From Viridibacillus sp050278625 (lineage in GTDB: Bacteria > Bacillota > Bacilli > Bacillales_A > Planococcaceae): DNA of 64,000 nucleotides. The notes beneath the pieces were generated by a model that was not told where the DNA came from, made no database searches, and worked only from the letters and a program-made list of their open reading frames with translations. The stretch covers positions 22,216 to 86,215 of the forward strand of contig NZ_JBNNTI010000014.1 in NCBI RefSeq assembly GCF_050278625.1. Direction: 5' to 3'. Of this stretch, positions 26,500-36,387 are shown piece by piece. The position numbers were made by a program, and so were the translations under genes. Position 1 is the stretch's first letter; the number at the start of each line of letters is the position of its first letter.

Positions 26500-27858
26500 C
26501 TAATATCCTCCAGCTGGCTCATGTTGCGACCAATCAACACTAACAAATTTGTTATGTTCTTTGACGAAAGCAAGCTTAACCGTGTCTGTTGGACCATTAC
26601 GTTGCTTAGCTACAATAATTTCAATCGTATTAGCATCTTCCGTTTCTTTATCGTAGTAATCTTCACGATATAGGAAAGAAACGATATCGGCATCTTGCTC
26701 AATACTTCCGGATTCACGTAAATCACTCATCATTGGTCGTTTATCTTGACGTTGTTCAACGCCACGTGACAACTGAGATAAAGCAATAACAGGCACTTCT
26801 AATTCACGTGCTAATGCTTTTAGTGAGCGTGAGATTTCGGATACTTCTTGTTGGCGGTTTTCGCGCCCGCTACCACTGCCTTGAATAAGCTGCAAATAGT
26901 CAATTAAAATCATGCCAAGCCCATGTTCTTGTTTTAACCGGCGACATTTCGCACGTATTTCATTAATACGTACACCTGGTGTATCATCAATGAAAATGCC
27001 AGCCTTAGATAAACTGCCCATTGCCATTGTTAGTTTACGCCAATCTTCAACATTTAAAGCACCTGTACGTAATACTTGTGCATCAATATTACCTTCCGCA
27101 CATATCATACGCATAACAAGCTGTTCTGCACCCATTTCAAGTGAAAAGATAGCAACGTTTTCAGACGTTTTTGTTCCTACGTTTTGAGCAACATTTAAAG
27201 CAAATGCTGTTTTTCCAACTGAAGGTCGTGCCGCTACAATGATTAAATCCCCTCGTTGGAATCCCGCAGTTAGGCGGTCCAAATCACGGAATCCAGTAGG
27301 GATACCAGTTACATCTCCTTTTCGATGTTGTAACTGCTCAATGTTTTCGTATGTTTGGACAAGTACATCCTTCACATGCTTAAAGTCCCCTGCGTTCTTG
27401 CGACTTGCCACTTCCATCATTTTACGTTCAGCTTCTGCTAAAAGTGCATCTACTTCGTCTTCACGTGTATAACCATCTTCTGCAATTTTCGTTGCTACTC
27501 TAATTAAGCGCCGTAATAAAGCCTTCTCTGAAACGATTTGTGCATAATAAGCGACATTGGCTGCTGTTGGTACAGCATTGGCAAGTTCGGTTAAGTAAGA
27601 AATACCTCCAATGTCTTCTAGCTCATTATGATTGGAAAGTTCCTCTGTCACTGTAACAACGTCTATTGCTTTACCTTGATCGCTTAGACGCAACATCGTC
27701 GAGAAGATTTTAACATGCGCAGATCTATAGAAATCATCTTCAAGAAGAATTTCTGAAGCCGTTATGAGTGATTGTGGTTCAAGAAAAATGGCTCCTATGA
27801 CAGATTGTTCAGCTTCAAGATTATGAGGCGGAACGCGTTCCAATAATGGATCGTTCAT
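26500..27858 (-). CDS. dnaB: Replicative DNA helicase (DnaB family)
   Basis: 452 residues. N-terminal DnaB domain (about 1-150, PPHNLEAEQSVIGAIFL) and C-terminal RecA-like ATPase with Walker A ARPSVGKTAFALN, Walker B LIDYLQLI and the SRSLKALARELEVPVIALSQL region. It unwinds the fork as a hexamer. In B. subtilis this gene is called dnaC. It follows rplI and gdpP in an operon. Confidence 0.96.
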   Translation of the reverse strand: MNDPLLERVPPHNLEAEQSVIGAIFLEPQSLITASEILLEDDFYRSAHVKIFSTMLRLSDQGKAIDVVTVTEELSNHNELEDIGGISYLTELANAVPTAANVAYYAQIVSEKALLRRLIRVATKIAEDGYTREDEVDALLAEAERKMMEVASRKNAGDFKHVKDVLVQTYENIEQLQHRKGDVTGIPTGFRDLDRLTAGFQRGDLIIVAARPSVGKTAFALNVAQNVGTKTSENVAIFSLEMGAEQLVMRMICAEGNIDAQVLRTGALNVEDWRKLTMAMGSLSKAGIFIDDTPGVRINEIRAKCRRLKQEHGLGMILIDYLQLIQGSGSGRENRQQEVSEISRSLKALARELEVPVIALSQLSRGVEQRQDKRPMMSDLRESGSIEQDADIVSFLYREDYYDKETEDANTIEIIVAKQRNGPTDTVKLAFVKEHNKFVSVDWSQHEPAGGY

Positions 27859-27870
27859 ATATGTCTCTCC

Positions 27871-28320
27871 TTACGCTTCTTCTGTAACATGCACTTTCAG
27901 CGTAGCTGTCACTTCATGATGTAGCTTCACTGGTACGTTTGTAAATCCTAGTGCACGAATAGCGTCTGCCAATTCCATTTTACGTTTATCAATTTTAATA
28001 CCATGTTGTTTATTTAAACCATCTGCAATTTGTTTTGTAGTCACTGCACCAAATAAACGGCCACCTTCACCTGATTTTGCGTTTAGTATAACCGTTAACT
28101 CTTCAATTTTTGCTTTTAAGTCTTTCGCAGCAGCTAATTCAGCAGCCGCATCTTTTTCAGCTTTTTTCTTTTGCCCATCTAATTGGCTAATTGCTGCCTG
28201 ATTTGCCTCAACAGCTAGATTATTTTTTAATAAGAAGTTATGTGCATAACCATCAGCTACATTTTTGATTTCACCTTTTTTGCCTTTACCTTTAACGTCT
28301 TTTAAGAATACTACTTTCAT
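27871..28320 (-). CDS. rplI: 50S ribosomal protein L9
   Basis: 149 residues. KVVFLKDVKGKGKKGEIKNV and GYAHNFLLKNNLA are the N-terminal L9 signature, followed by the long connecting helix (AEKDAAAELAAAKDLKAKIEE as coiled coil) and the C-terminal rRNA-binding domain. The start overlaps the gdpP stop by 4 bases (ATGA), indicating coupling. Confidence 0.96.
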   Translation of the reverse strand: MKVVFLKDVKGKGKKGEIKNVADGYAHNFLLKNNLAVEANQAAISQLDGQKKKAEKDAAAELAAAKDLKAKIEELTVILNAKSGEGGRLFGAVTTKQIADGLNKQHGIKIDKRKMELADAIRALGFTNVPVKLHHEVTATLKVHVTEEA

Positions 28321-30293
28321 GATTCCGAACTCCCTTCTAATACTACCTCTATTGCTTCTTTTAGCATGTTAATAGCTTCATCGATTGTTGTTACGTCTAT
28401 TTGGCATGCAGCGTTCGTTAAGTGACCACCACCACCGAGCTCTTCCATTACAAGCTGGACGTTAATTTCACCTAGTGAACGTGCACTAATACCAATGAGC
28501 CCATCATTACGGTGAGCAACTACAAATGAAGCTGATATATCTTTCATTGTTAATAATATATCTGCTGTTTGTGCAAGTAAAACCGAGTTATAAATCTTAT
28601 CGTTATCTCCACGTGCTATTGCTAGCCCTTGATGTACAAATTCTACTGTTTGAACTATTTTAGAACGTTCAATATACGTATTAATGTCTTCTTTTAGTAT
28701 ACGTTGTACTAAAATTGTATCTGCCCCGTTTGTACGTAAATACGAAGCTGCTTCAAATGTACGCGCTCCAGTGCGTAAAGTGAAACTTTTTGTATCTACA
28801 ATAATACCTGCTAGAAGTGCTGTTGCTTCTAACATTGTTATTTTATCATTTTTTGGCTGATACTCTAATAATTCTGTGACAAGCTCGGCTGTCGATGACG
28901 CATAAGGCTCCATATAGACAAGCATTGGATTTTTTACAAACTCTTCTCCCCGACGATGGTGATCGATTACGACTACCTTTTCAGCCTTATGCATTAATTT
29001 CTCTTCAATTGTCATTGATGGTTTATGCGTATCAACAACGACTAACAATGATTTATCGGTAATTTTCGATAATGCTTCCTCAGGGGTGATAAAGCGATCA
29101 TAGAGATCAGACTTTTCCTTAACCACATTCATTAAGCGGATAATGCTATTATCAATTTGATCAAAATCCATTACAACATAACCATCGATTTTATTCATCT
29201 GAGCCATCTTACGAACACCAATGGCTGCTCCTATGGCGTCCATATCAGGCATTTTATGGCCCATCACGAAGACTTGATCACTATCCTGTATTAAATCACG
29301 AAGTGCATGAGAAATAACGCGTGCACGTACTCTAGTACGCTTTTCAACAGGATTTGTTTTACCACCGTAAAATTTCACTTTACCATTAGGTTGTTTGATT
29401 GCAACCTGGTCACCACCACGTCCTAAAACAAGATCTAAACTAGATTGTGCCAGTTCTCCAAGTTCTATAAGGGATTGCGAACCAGCACCAACACCAATAC
29501 TTAATGTCAAAGATAAACTTTGTTTTGCTGTAGTTTCACGAATATCATCTAAGATAGAAAATTTCTTTTTCTCAATTTCTTGTAGAATAGATTCGTTTAA
29601 TATCGCTATAAAACGATCAGTTTCTATACGCTTTATGAAAATACCATATTGCGTGCCCCAATTATTAATAAGCGATGTAATAAGTGAATTTGTCTGGCTA
29701 CGATTTTGATCATCCATACCTTGTGTAATTTCGTCATAGTTATCGACAAATAGAACGGCTATTACTGAACGATCTTCATAGTATAGCGCTTCAATTTCTA
29801 CTTGCTCTGTAATATCAAAGAAATATAATAACCTTTCTTCGGGTTTATAAAATGCTCGATACTTACGATCCCTAAGCGTAATATTCATTTCGTTCTTTTC
29901 ATCGTGTTTGATCAATGTATAGAGATCTTCGGAAAGATTAAAAATCTCCTCTCCCATTAATGTATCTACATCTAAAATACCTAGCATATATGGATTCGAC
30001 CATTCAATCAAATATTGAGTATCCATTAATATGATACCAATAGGCATTTCAAGCAAGGCCTCTTCCCCTATCTTTTGCATGCGATATGAGAGAGTTTCAA
30101 TGTGTTTTTCCGTTTCTTCATAGGTTGTTTTTTCCGTTTTCCACGTCGATATTAAAGCTAATACCACTACAACACCATAAGCAATACCAATGAACGGATT
30201 CCACATTATACATGTGATAACGCTTGCTACACTAAGAAGAGACAGAATTAAAAGAGGATATCGAATTGGTCTTTTTCTAAACAAAGTACCCAT
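28317..30293 (-). CDS. gdpP: c-di-AMP phosphodiesterase GdpP
   Basis: About 658 residues from ATG 30293 after AAGGAG; a nearer in-frame ATG at 30302 overlaps the RBS. Two N-terminal membrane spans, a PAS-like domain (about 80-170), a degenerate GGDEF domain (about 175-300) and DHH/DHHA1 domains with DMDAIGAA, VVIDHHRRGEEF and GGGGHLTNAA. It hydrolyses c-di-AMP at the membrane and so affects potassium, cell-wall stress and beta-lactam tolerance. Between yybS and rplI as in B. subtilis (yybT). Confidence 0.94.
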   Translation of the reverse strand: MGTLFRKRPIRYPLLILSLLSVASVITCIMWNPFIGIAYGVVVVLALISTWKTEKTTYEETEKHIETLSYRMQKIGEEALLEMPIGIILMDTQYLIEWSNPYMLGILDVDTLMGEEIFNLSEDLYTLIKHDEKNEMNITLRDRKYRAFYKPEERLLYFFDITEQVEIEALYYEDRSVIAVLFVDNYDEITQGMDDQNRSQTNSLITSLINNWGTQYGIFIKRIETDRFIAILNESILQEIEKKKFSILDDIRETTAKQSLSLTLSIGVGAGSQSLIELGELAQSSLDLVLGRGGDQVAIKQPNGKVKFYGGKTNPVEKRTRVRARVISHALRDLIQDSDQVFVMGHKMPDMDAIGAAIGVRKMAQMNKIDGYVVMDFDQIDNSIIRLMNVVKEKSDLYDRFITPEEALSKITDKSLLVVVDTHKPSMTIEEKLMHKAEKVVVIDHHRRGEEFVKNPMLVYMEPYASSTAELVTELLEYQPKNDKITMLEATALLAGIIVDTKSFTLRTGARTFEAASYLRTNGADTILVQRILKEDINTYIERSKIVQTVEFVHQGLAIARGDNDKIYNSVLLAQTADILLTMKDISASFVVAHRNDGLIGISARSLGEINVQLVMEELGGGGHLTNAACQIDVTTIDEAINMLKEAIEVVLEGSSES

Positions 30294-30306
30294 AAAATTC
30301 ATCTCC

Positions 30307-31248
30307 TTATTTTCTCGGCGTTCCCGTCACAAGCGCACGAATATTAAATCCTAAATCCACAATACCAAGTAGCGTAACAAACGAGTATAAAGGTAACGCT
30401 AAAATAGTACTTATTATTGCAATCCATTTAGGCCATTCTTGCTCATGCACATAGTAGTGAATAAATGACATACCCTGTAGTAGTAACAATGTGCTCAGTA
30501 AAAATGACAAATTCAAAAATACCGTATCAGCGAACGAACCACTTTCAGGTTTAATAAATACTGTCACTATTAAAACTAGCATATAATACCATAAAACAGA
30601 TCTAGGCAATTGAAGATCTTTAAATGGTGCAAATTTTGGAACGGTTATTTCAAAACGTTTTAATAATGGCAAATTAACTGTAATGATGATAAAAGAGATT
30701 ATGAATACAGTCATCGTAATCATAGTCGGCATTAGCATATTAAATACATCAAACATCTGCACTAACTGTTCATCAGTCATTGCTGTTACACCTGGCATAG
30801 CCTTTTGTAATTCATTCGACCTTATATAGCTTTCTTGAATGACATTCATAATAATTTTCAATACATCCAAATTTAAAAACTTAACCAGGATAATATACAT
30901 AAACGCTGTGGATAGTAATACACTAATACCTGTTGTCATAAATAAATAAACTTTGCTTCTTTTCATGCGGAGTGCATCGCCAATTAAAAATCCTACAAGA
31001 CAAAAAATAATGGCAAGTGGCAAAGCCTTTATACCTGTAACGAGTATTGAGACTCCTATACTAACAACAGCTACTATCATTGAAGCTTTGCGATCGTACA
31101 TTGCACTATACCAAGCAATTGGAAAAGAAATGAACCATATTGTAACTAAAGTTAATATAGGAATATATGAAGTAATCGCTAATAGGGCTGTAAAAAATAC
31201 GGTCATCATCGCCCCTTGTGTCAGTTGTTGTGTTTTATTTTTAGGCAT
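30307..31248 (-). CDS. yybS: YybS-family membrane protein (DUF2232)
   Basis: 313 residues with about eight hydrophobic segments and no catalytic motif. Family function is not established. Its place directly upstream of gdpP and rplI is conserved in Bacillales and suggests a link to membrane or c-di-AMP homeostasis, which is inference. Confidence 0.85.
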   Translation of the reverse strand: MPKNKTQQLTQGAMMTVFFTALLAITSYIPILTLVTIWFISFPIAWYSAMYDRKASMIVAVVSIGVSILVTGIKALPLAIIFCLVGFLIGDALRMKRSKVYLFMTTGISVLLSTAFMYIILVKFLNLDVLKIIMNVIQESYIRSNELQKAMPGVTAMTDEQLVQMFDVFNMLMPTMITMTVFIISFIIITVNLPLLKRFEITVPKFAPFKDLQLPRSVLWYYMLVLIVTVFIKPESGSFADTVFLNLSFLLSTLLLLQGMSFIHYYVHEQEWPKWIAIISTILALPLYSFVTLLGIVDLGFNIRALVTGTPRK

Positions 31249-31437
31249 CTATAACCTTCCTTTTTTCAAAAGACAATGTTCTATTTCATCTTATTATTGT
31301 ACCATGTTTCATGTTCTTGAACAAAAATGCGCTAGGCTATACTTTCATGAATAGTGAGGTGTTCAATGGAGAGAATTTATGTAGTGTGTTTAGATGCATA
31401 TATAAGGTCGTAGGAAGTTATTTTTGTGTGAAAAAAA

Positions 31438-31457
31438 AAGACCGGTTACCCGGTCTT
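31438..31457 (-). terminator. Terminator of the rpsF-ssb-rpsR operon
   Basis: AAGACCGG pairs with CCGGTCTT around a four-base loop; on the minus strand a run of nine T follows. Confidence 0.85.
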
Positions 31458-31467
31458 TTGAAAATTC

Positions 31468-31704
31468 TTATCTTTCTTCTGTGCTGAATGGAAGTAAGCC
31501 CATAATACGAGAAACTTTGATTGAAGCTGTAAGTTTACGTTGGTATTTTGCGCTAGTACCAGTTACACGGCGTGGAAGAATTTTTCCGCGCTCAGAGATG
31601 AATTTTTTTAACAAATCTACATCTTTATAGTCGATGTGTTTGATGTTGTTAGAAGTAAAATAGCAAACTTTACGGCGTTTGCGGCCTCCTCTACGTGGTG
31701 CCAT
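31468..31704 (-). CDS. rpsR: 30S ribosomal protein S18
   Basis: 78 residues. RKVCYFTSNNIKHIDYKDVD and RGKILPRRVTGTSAKYQR are diagnostic. Binds S6 in the platform of the small subunit. A single Cys in KVCYF is the C+ (zinc-independent) form, lacking the full Cys set. Last gene of the S6 operon. Confidence 0.97.
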   Translation of the reverse strand: MAPRRGGRKRRKVCYFTSNNIKHIDYKDVDLLKKFISERGKILPRRVTGTSAKYQRKLTASIKVSRIMGLLPFSTEER

Positions 31705-31759
31705 AGTATTGTCGCCTCCTTAAGTATATTGGTATATATTGCGTGCAATGGATTTTTAC

Positions 31760-32308
31760 TTAGAATGGTAAGTCATCTTCAGAAACTTCGATTGGACCAC
31801 CATTGTTGTTAGCAAATGGATCTTCATCTACACGCGTATAGTTTTGCTGACTAGGTGATTGATTCTGTTGATAAGATGGTTGTTGTTGATAGCTGTTTTG
31901 TTGTGGAGCTTGGCCGTAAGATTGATCACCACCATATGATGGTTGTCCACCGTACTGTTGCTGTCCTTGCGGACGTTCTCCTGAAGCACCGCGCGGTTCT
32001 AAGAACTGCACACTATCTGCAACAACTTCAGTTGTGTAAACACGTTTACCATCTTGTCCTTCATAACTACCTGTTTGGATACGACCTTCTACGCCCGCTA
32101 AGCTTCCTTTTTTTAAGAAATTAGCAGTGTTTTCAGCTTGTTTACGCCAAACGATGCAGTTAATAAAGTCCGCTTGTTTTTCACCTTGTTGGTTAGCAAA
32201 TGTTCTATTTACAGCAAGTGTAAAACGAGCAACAGCTGCGCCACTTGGTGTATAGCGAAGTTCCGGATCTTTTGTTAGTCTTCCAACTAATACGACTCGG
32301 TTAATCAT
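31760..32308 (-). CDS. ssb: Single-stranded DNA-binding protein
   Basis: 182 residues. The OB fold (1-108, MINRVVLVGRLTKDPELRYT) is followed by a long Gly/Gln/Ser-rich linker and the acidic tip EDDLPF that recruits replication and repair proteins. Between rpsF and rpsR, the standard arrangement. Confidence 0.97.
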   Translation of the reverse strand: MINRVVLVGRLTKDPELRYTPSGAAVARFTLAVNRTFANQQGEKQADFINCIVWRKQAENTANFLKKGSLAGVEGRIQTGSYEGQDGKRVYTTEVVADSVQFLEPRGASGERPQGQQQYGGQPSYGGDQSYGQAPQQNSYQQQPSYQQNQSPSQQNYTRVDEDPFANNNGGPIEVSEDDLPF

Positions 32309-32350
32309 CAGAATACAACCTCCTTTATCTGCGATTTTTATAAATTAAGA

Positions 32351-32641
32351 TTATTTTTCTTCTTCGCGAACTGCAATGTGGCGAATAATGTCTTCACTAA
32401 TATTAGCAAGACGAGTGTATTCGTTGATAGCTTTAGCGTCAGCGTTAATTTTCACGATTTGGTAGAAACCTTCACGGAAATCATTGATTTCGTAAGCTAA
32501 GCGGCGTTTGCCCCACTCTTTTGATTCGATGACTTCAGCGCCGTTTGAAGTTAAGATTTCGTTGAAGCGTTCTACAAGAGCTTTCTTCGCATCTTCTTCA
32601 ATGTTTGGGCGAATGATGTACATTAATTCGTACTTTTTCAT
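32351..32641 (-). CDS. rpsF: 30S ribosomal protein S6
   Basis: 96 residues. MKKYELMYIIRPNIEED and KEWGKRRLAYEINDFREGFY are the S6 signature. First gene of rpsF-ssb-rpsR; the S6:S18 pair usually represses this operon through its leader. Confidence 0.97.
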   Translation of the reverse strand: MKKYELMYIIRPNIEEDAKKALVERFNEILTSNGAEVIESKEWGKRRLAYEINDFREGFYQIVKINADAKAINEYTRLANISEDIIRHIAVREEEK

Positions 32642-32654
32642 CTATAAGCACCTC

Positions 32655-32700
32655 CTTATGGACTTTGGCCCTACTAGTTGCAGTGGGCAAGGAGCAAGTA
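32655..32700 (-). promoter_or_regulatory. Candidate S6:S18 autoregulatory leader hairpin
   Basis: Just upstream of the rpsF RBS the minus strand can fold GCCCACT with AGTAGGGC (stem about 32668-32688) before AAGGAGGTG. Bacterial rpsF leaders commonly carry a small structure bound by the S6:S18 complex. Position fits; I did not check the covariance model. Confidence 0.45.
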
Positions 32701-32811
32701 AATTTATTACTCACATCAGTGAATTGTAGCACATTAATTTGAATATAGCAACCTGCTTCCCTATACATTTCCAAGTCTTTTCCATTATACTTAAGAATAG
32801 GGGTGATAAAT

Positions 32812-33363
32812 TTGATAGAACATGAGGAACCTTCAATAATTGAGTTAGATTTAAAAAAAATTGCTTGGCAAAACATTATTATAACGTTTGGCTTAATGAT
32901 CGGACTTATTCTTCTAAATGGTTGGATTCATCAAGTATTTGAACTAAATTTTTCACTTTTAAGTATTTTTCTATTTATCTTATATTATTTTATTTTAATT
33001 GTGTTACATGAAATTTTTCATTTAATTGGCTTTATAATCTTTGGTAAAGTGCCTTTTCGTTCATTAGAATACGGTGTAAATTTGAAAATGGGTGTAGCGT
33101 ATGCAACAACAAAAGAGCCTATTTGTAATAGGGCAATGAAAAAAGCACTCCTACTACCTTTTTGGACAACAGGCGTTATTCCAGCGGTTCTTGGCCTCTG
33201 TATAAATAGTAGTATGCTCGTTGTGTTAGGTGCATGGTTGATCGCCGGTGCCGTAGGGGACTTTGCTATGTACTTCGCACTTCGAAAATACCCAAATACA
33301 TATTGGGTAAAAGATGATCCAGAGTTTCCTAGATTATATTTATATAAAAATAAAACATATTAA
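32812..33363 (+). CDS. DUF3267 putative membrane metallopeptidase
   Basis: About 183 residues from TTG 32812, with GGGGTGA upstream. Four hydrophobic segments. VLHEIFHLIGF carries an HExxH zinc motif inside or next to a membrane segment, as in DUF3267 (predicted zincins). Substrate unknown. A monocistronic plus-strand gene among minus-strand genes. Confidence 0.75.
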   Translation: MIEHEEPSIIELDLKKIAWQNIIITFGLMIGLILLNGWIHQVFELNFSLLSIFLFILYYFILIVLHEIFHLIGFIIFGKVPFRSLEYGVNLKMGVAYATTKEPICNRAMKKALLLPFWTTGVIPAVLGLCINSSMLVVLGAWLIAGAVGDFAMYFALRKYPNTYWVKDDPEFPRLYLYKNKTY

Positions 33364-33410
33364 AAGTAAAAGACAGTGCCGGATACATCCAGCACTGTCT
33401 TTTACTTTTA
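33361..33410. terminator. Bidirectional terminator between convergent genes
   Basis: An 18-19 bp stem, TAAAAGTAAAAGACAGTGC with its complement, spans the gap and includes the stop codon of the DUF3267 gene. It serves this gene and ychF from the other side. Confidence 0.85.
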
Positions 33411-33412
33411 AA

Positions 33413-34513
33413 TTATACGTTGAAACGGAATAACATAACATCGCCATCTTGTACGATGTATTCTTTACCTTCTTGACGCACTTTACCTGCTTCTTTTGCT
33501 GCAGTCATTGAGCCATTTACCATTAAATCTTCATAAGCAACTGTTTCTGCACGGATAAATCCACGCTCAAAGTCAGAGTGGATGACACCCGCACATTGTG
33601 GTGCTTTCATTCCTTTACGGAATGTCCATGCACGTACTTCTTGTACACCTGCTGTAAAGTAAGTTGCTAGTCCAAGAAGATTGTAGGCTGCACGAATTAA
33701 TTGGTCTAAACCAGATTCTTCGATACCTAGTTCTTCAAGAAACATTGCTTTTTCTTCATCATCAAGCTCTGCAATTTCTTCCTCGATTTTAGCACAAATA
33801 ACAATTACTTCTGCGCCTTCAGCTTTTGCATATTCGCGTACTTTTTGTACGTATTCATTATCGTCTGCATTTGCCACTTCATCTTCAGAAACGTTTGCTA
33901 CGTATAGCGTTGGTTTTACAGTTAGTAAGTGGAAGCCTTTAACGATTTTTAATTCTTCTTCAGTGAAGTCAATAGAACGACCAGGTTTTTCTGCTTCAAA
34001 AGCTTCTTTTAAGCGCGTTAAAACTGGTGCTTCAGCCATTGCATCTTTATCTTTTTGCTTGGCTAATTTTTCGACACGAGATAGGCGTTTTTCAACTGCT
34101 TCTAAGTCTGCAAGAATTAACTCAAGGTTAATAACTTCGATATCTTCGATTGGGTCTACTTTACCTGATACATGTGTGATGTTATCGTCAGCGAAACAAC
34201 GAACTACTTGTGTAATTGCATCTACTTCACGAATATGTGCTAAGAACTTGTTACCAAGACCCTCACCTTTACTAGCACCTTTTACAATTCCGGCAATATC
34301 AGTAAATTCGAAAGCCGTTGGTACAGTTTTCTTCGGTTCTACTAATTCCGTTAATTTTTGTAGACGGTTATCGGGTACTTCAACGATTCCTACGTTTGGA
34401 TCAATCGTACAGAATGGGTAGTTTGCAGATTCTGCTCCTGCTTTTGTAATTGCGTTAAACAATGTTGATTTACCTACGTTCGGTAAACCCACGATGCCAG
34501 CTGTTAAAGCCAT
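33413..34513 (-). CDS. ychF: Redox/ribosome-associated GTPase-like ATPase YchF
   Basis: About 366 residues from ATG 34513, the usual MALTAGIVGLPNVGKSTLFN start; a GTG 9 bases earlier sits too close to the RBS. G1 GLPNVGKST, G3 DIAGIVKGAS, and NVSE in place of NKxD, the change that favours ATP. The C-terminal TGS domain carries AWTFRKGMKAPQCAGVIHSDFERGFI. Binds ribosomes; negative regulator of the oxidative stress response in some species. Confidence 0.95.
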   Translation of the reverse strand: MALTAGIVGLPNVGKSTLFNAITKAGAESANYPFCTIDPNVGIVEVPDNRLQKLTELVEPKKTVPTAFEFTDIAGIVKGASKGEGLGNKFLAHIREVDAITQVVRCFADDNITHVSGKVDPIEDIEVINLELILADLEAVEKRLSRVEKLAKQKDKDAMAEAPVLTRLKEAFEAEKPGRSIDFTEEELKIVKGFHLLTVKPTLYVANVSEDEVANADDNEYVQKVREYAKAEGAEVIVICAKIEEEIAELDDEEKAMFLEELGIEESGLDQLIRAAYNLLGLATYFTAGVQEVRAWTFRKGMKAPQCAGVIHSDFERGFIRAETVAYEDLMVNGSMTAAKEAGKVRQEGKEYIVQDGDVMLFRFNV

Positions 34514-34595
34514 TCTATTCACAACCTTTCAATTTTTCAAAAACACTATTACATTTACATGACTTGTTAATTATAGTGACTCATCTAGTAAAAGT

Positions 34596-34811
34596 CTAAT
34601 TTTGCTCTTCTATTAATGGATTAGCAGCAATTAATATTTTCTTTAATTTTTTTTCAAATTCTCTTCGCGGAATCATCACGCTGTGTTGGCAGCCCTCGCA
34701 TTTAATACGAATATCAGCACCCATACGGATAATTTTCCATTCATTTGTACCGCATGGATGTTGTTTTTTCATTTCCACTACATCACCAAGTTCGAACTTT
34801 TTTGCTTCCAT
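34596..34811 (-). CDS. DUF951 small protein (YyzM-like)
   Basis: About 71 residues. GDVVEMKKQHPCGTNEWKI and RIKCEGCQHSVMIPR, with a CxxC pair, fit the DUF951 family; the fold looks like a small zinc or nucleic-acid-binding barrel. The third of three consecutive ATG codons has the best spacing from AAGGAG. It overlaps the mscS stop region and precedes ychF. Function unknown. Confidence 0.8.
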   Translation of the reverse strand: MEAKKFELGDVVEMKKQHPCGTNEWKIIRMGADIRIKCEGCQHSVMIPRREFEKKLKKILIAANPLIEEQN

Positions 34812-34813
34812 CA

Positions 34814-35707
34814 TCATTCTCCTTCTTCGTTAAATGTTTGATTATTATCTCTTTCATAAACCATCATTTTCGGATAAGGAATTTCGATACCATTTTGATC
34901 GAAAATTTCTTTAACATCACGACGAACCATACGTGATATTGCAAAGTGTTGCATTGGTAATGTTTCCACAGAAATTCGTAAAGTAATCTCTGCTCCCACT
35001 ACATTTTGAACCCCTAACAAAGTAGGAGGTGTAGTAATTTCTTCATGTTTCTTTGGAAGATTTATAAGATATGCTTCTATTAAACGCTCAGCTTTTGCAA
35101 TATCTGAATTGTATGCAACACTCACATCAATAACAGCAATTGAGTTATTTATAGAATAGTTCACAACATCAGTGATAGATCCATTTGGAACAATATTTAT
35201 TTCCCCAGCAGCACCTTTAATTTTTGTTGTACGTAATCCAATCTCGAGTACTGTACCTTCTACTGAAGTAATTTTAATATAGTCACCAACACCAAACTGA
35301 TCTTCAAAAATAATGAAGAATCCAGTGATGACGTCTTTAACTAAGCTTTGTGCACCAAACCCGACAGCTAAACCGACAATTCCGGCACCTGCCAATAACC
35401 CTGCTACTTGAATATTCATCGCTGATAATATAGCAAGAATTGCCGAAAAGTACACTACATATGAAATAACACTTTGCAACAATCTCAAAATTGTACGATG
35501 ACGTCGTTCTGAAGCAGGTTGTAATGGTGATGGTACACTCATGCGGATATCAAAAGCCTTACGAATAGCTATTTTAGCTACACGCACAACAATCATTGAT
35601 AATATCGTGATTGCCGTAATTTTTATTATTGCAATACCAATATTTGTCCACATTTCTTCACTAGTCACAACTGCCATAAAGTTGTTATACATTTTTTCAA
35701 ATTTCAT
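34814..35707 (-). CDS. mscS: Small-conductance mechanosensitive channel (MscS family)
   Basis: 297 residues with three membrane segments. The pore-lining TM3 GLLAGAGIVGLAVGFGAQSL leads into DVITGFFIIFEDQFGVGDYI, the MscS beta domain. It opens under membrane tension to release solutes on osmotic downshift. In an operon with the DUF951 gene, close to ychF, as in Bacillus. Confidence 0.92.
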   Translation of the reverse strand: MKFEKMYNNFMAVVTSEEMWTNIGIAIIKITAITILSMIVVRVAKIAIRKAFDIRMSVPSPLQPASERRHRTILRLLQSVISYVVYFSAILAILSAMNIQVAGLLAGAGIVGLAVGFGAQSLVKDVITGFFIIFEDQFGVGDYIKITSVEGTVLEIGLRTTKIKGAAGEINIVPNGSITDVVNYSINNSIAVIDVSVAYNSDIAKAERLIEAYLINLPKKHEEITTPPTLLGVQNVVGAEITLRISVETLPMQHFAISRMVRRDVKEIFDQNGIEIPYPKMMVYERDNNQTFNEEGE

Positions 35708-35778
35708 TTTTGACGCTCCTCTTGCATAAAAAATTCCCGCTATGCGTATAATGCTGAAAAAAGAAAGAGAGATTCTAG

Positions 35779-36387
35779 ATGCTTATAACTTCGAATCAAC
35801 CATTTTCACATGTTCTCCATTATAAAGAATCAGGTGCCATTTGGCGGTTGAGCTCTTTCCTTTTAGAGCATATACCATTTCATCACGAAAATCTTGTTTT
35901 TTGCTGCATTGGAACCGATCGCTCTACTGGAGACTCACTCGGACCCTTAGCTGGCAGTTTTTTAAATCAGTATGTTTCATTTCCTTATGAGATTATAGGG
36001 ACTTTAGAAAAACCCCTTCACGCACTGAATCTAACAGATACAGTTGATAATTTGACTACCCATGAAATAAAACCATTTGTAGTTGCTATTGATGCTTGTC
36101 TTGGTTCACAGCAACGTATTGGGGAAATTATCGTTCATGAAGGCCCTTTACTGCCTGGTAAAGCTGTCAAGAAGGAGCTCCCCCCTATTGGTGATATGTC
36201 TATTAAAGGCATAGTCAATATCGGAGGATTTATGGAGCATGCGGTTTTACAAAACACTCGTCTACATGTTACGTATGAAATGAGCCAGCAAATTTCGCGT
36301 GCTTTATTTTTGGCGTGGAGTCGTTATTCTTTAAAAAAGGTACATGAACATAACCGCGATGGCCACAACGAGTATTCCCGGAAGTAA
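35779..36387 (+). CDS. yyaC: Spore protease YyaC
   Basis: 202 residues. VFCCIGTDRSTGDSLGPLAG and VVAIDACLGSQQRIGEI match YyaC/DUF1256, a GPR-like family whose B. subtilis member is a sporulation gene. The 3' end overlaps the convergent DUF554 gene by 57 bases. Its presence supports a spore-former. Confidence 0.9.
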   Translation: MLITSNQPFSHVLHYKESGAIWRLSSFLLEHIPFHHENLVFCCIGTDRSTGDSLGPLAGSFLNQYVSFPYEIIGTLEKPLHALNLTDTVDNLTTHEIKPFVVAIDACLGSQQRIGEIIVHEGPLLPGKAVKKELPPIGDMSIKGIVNIGGFMEHAVLQNTRLHVTYEMSQQISRALFLAWSRYSLKKVHEHNRDGHNEYSRK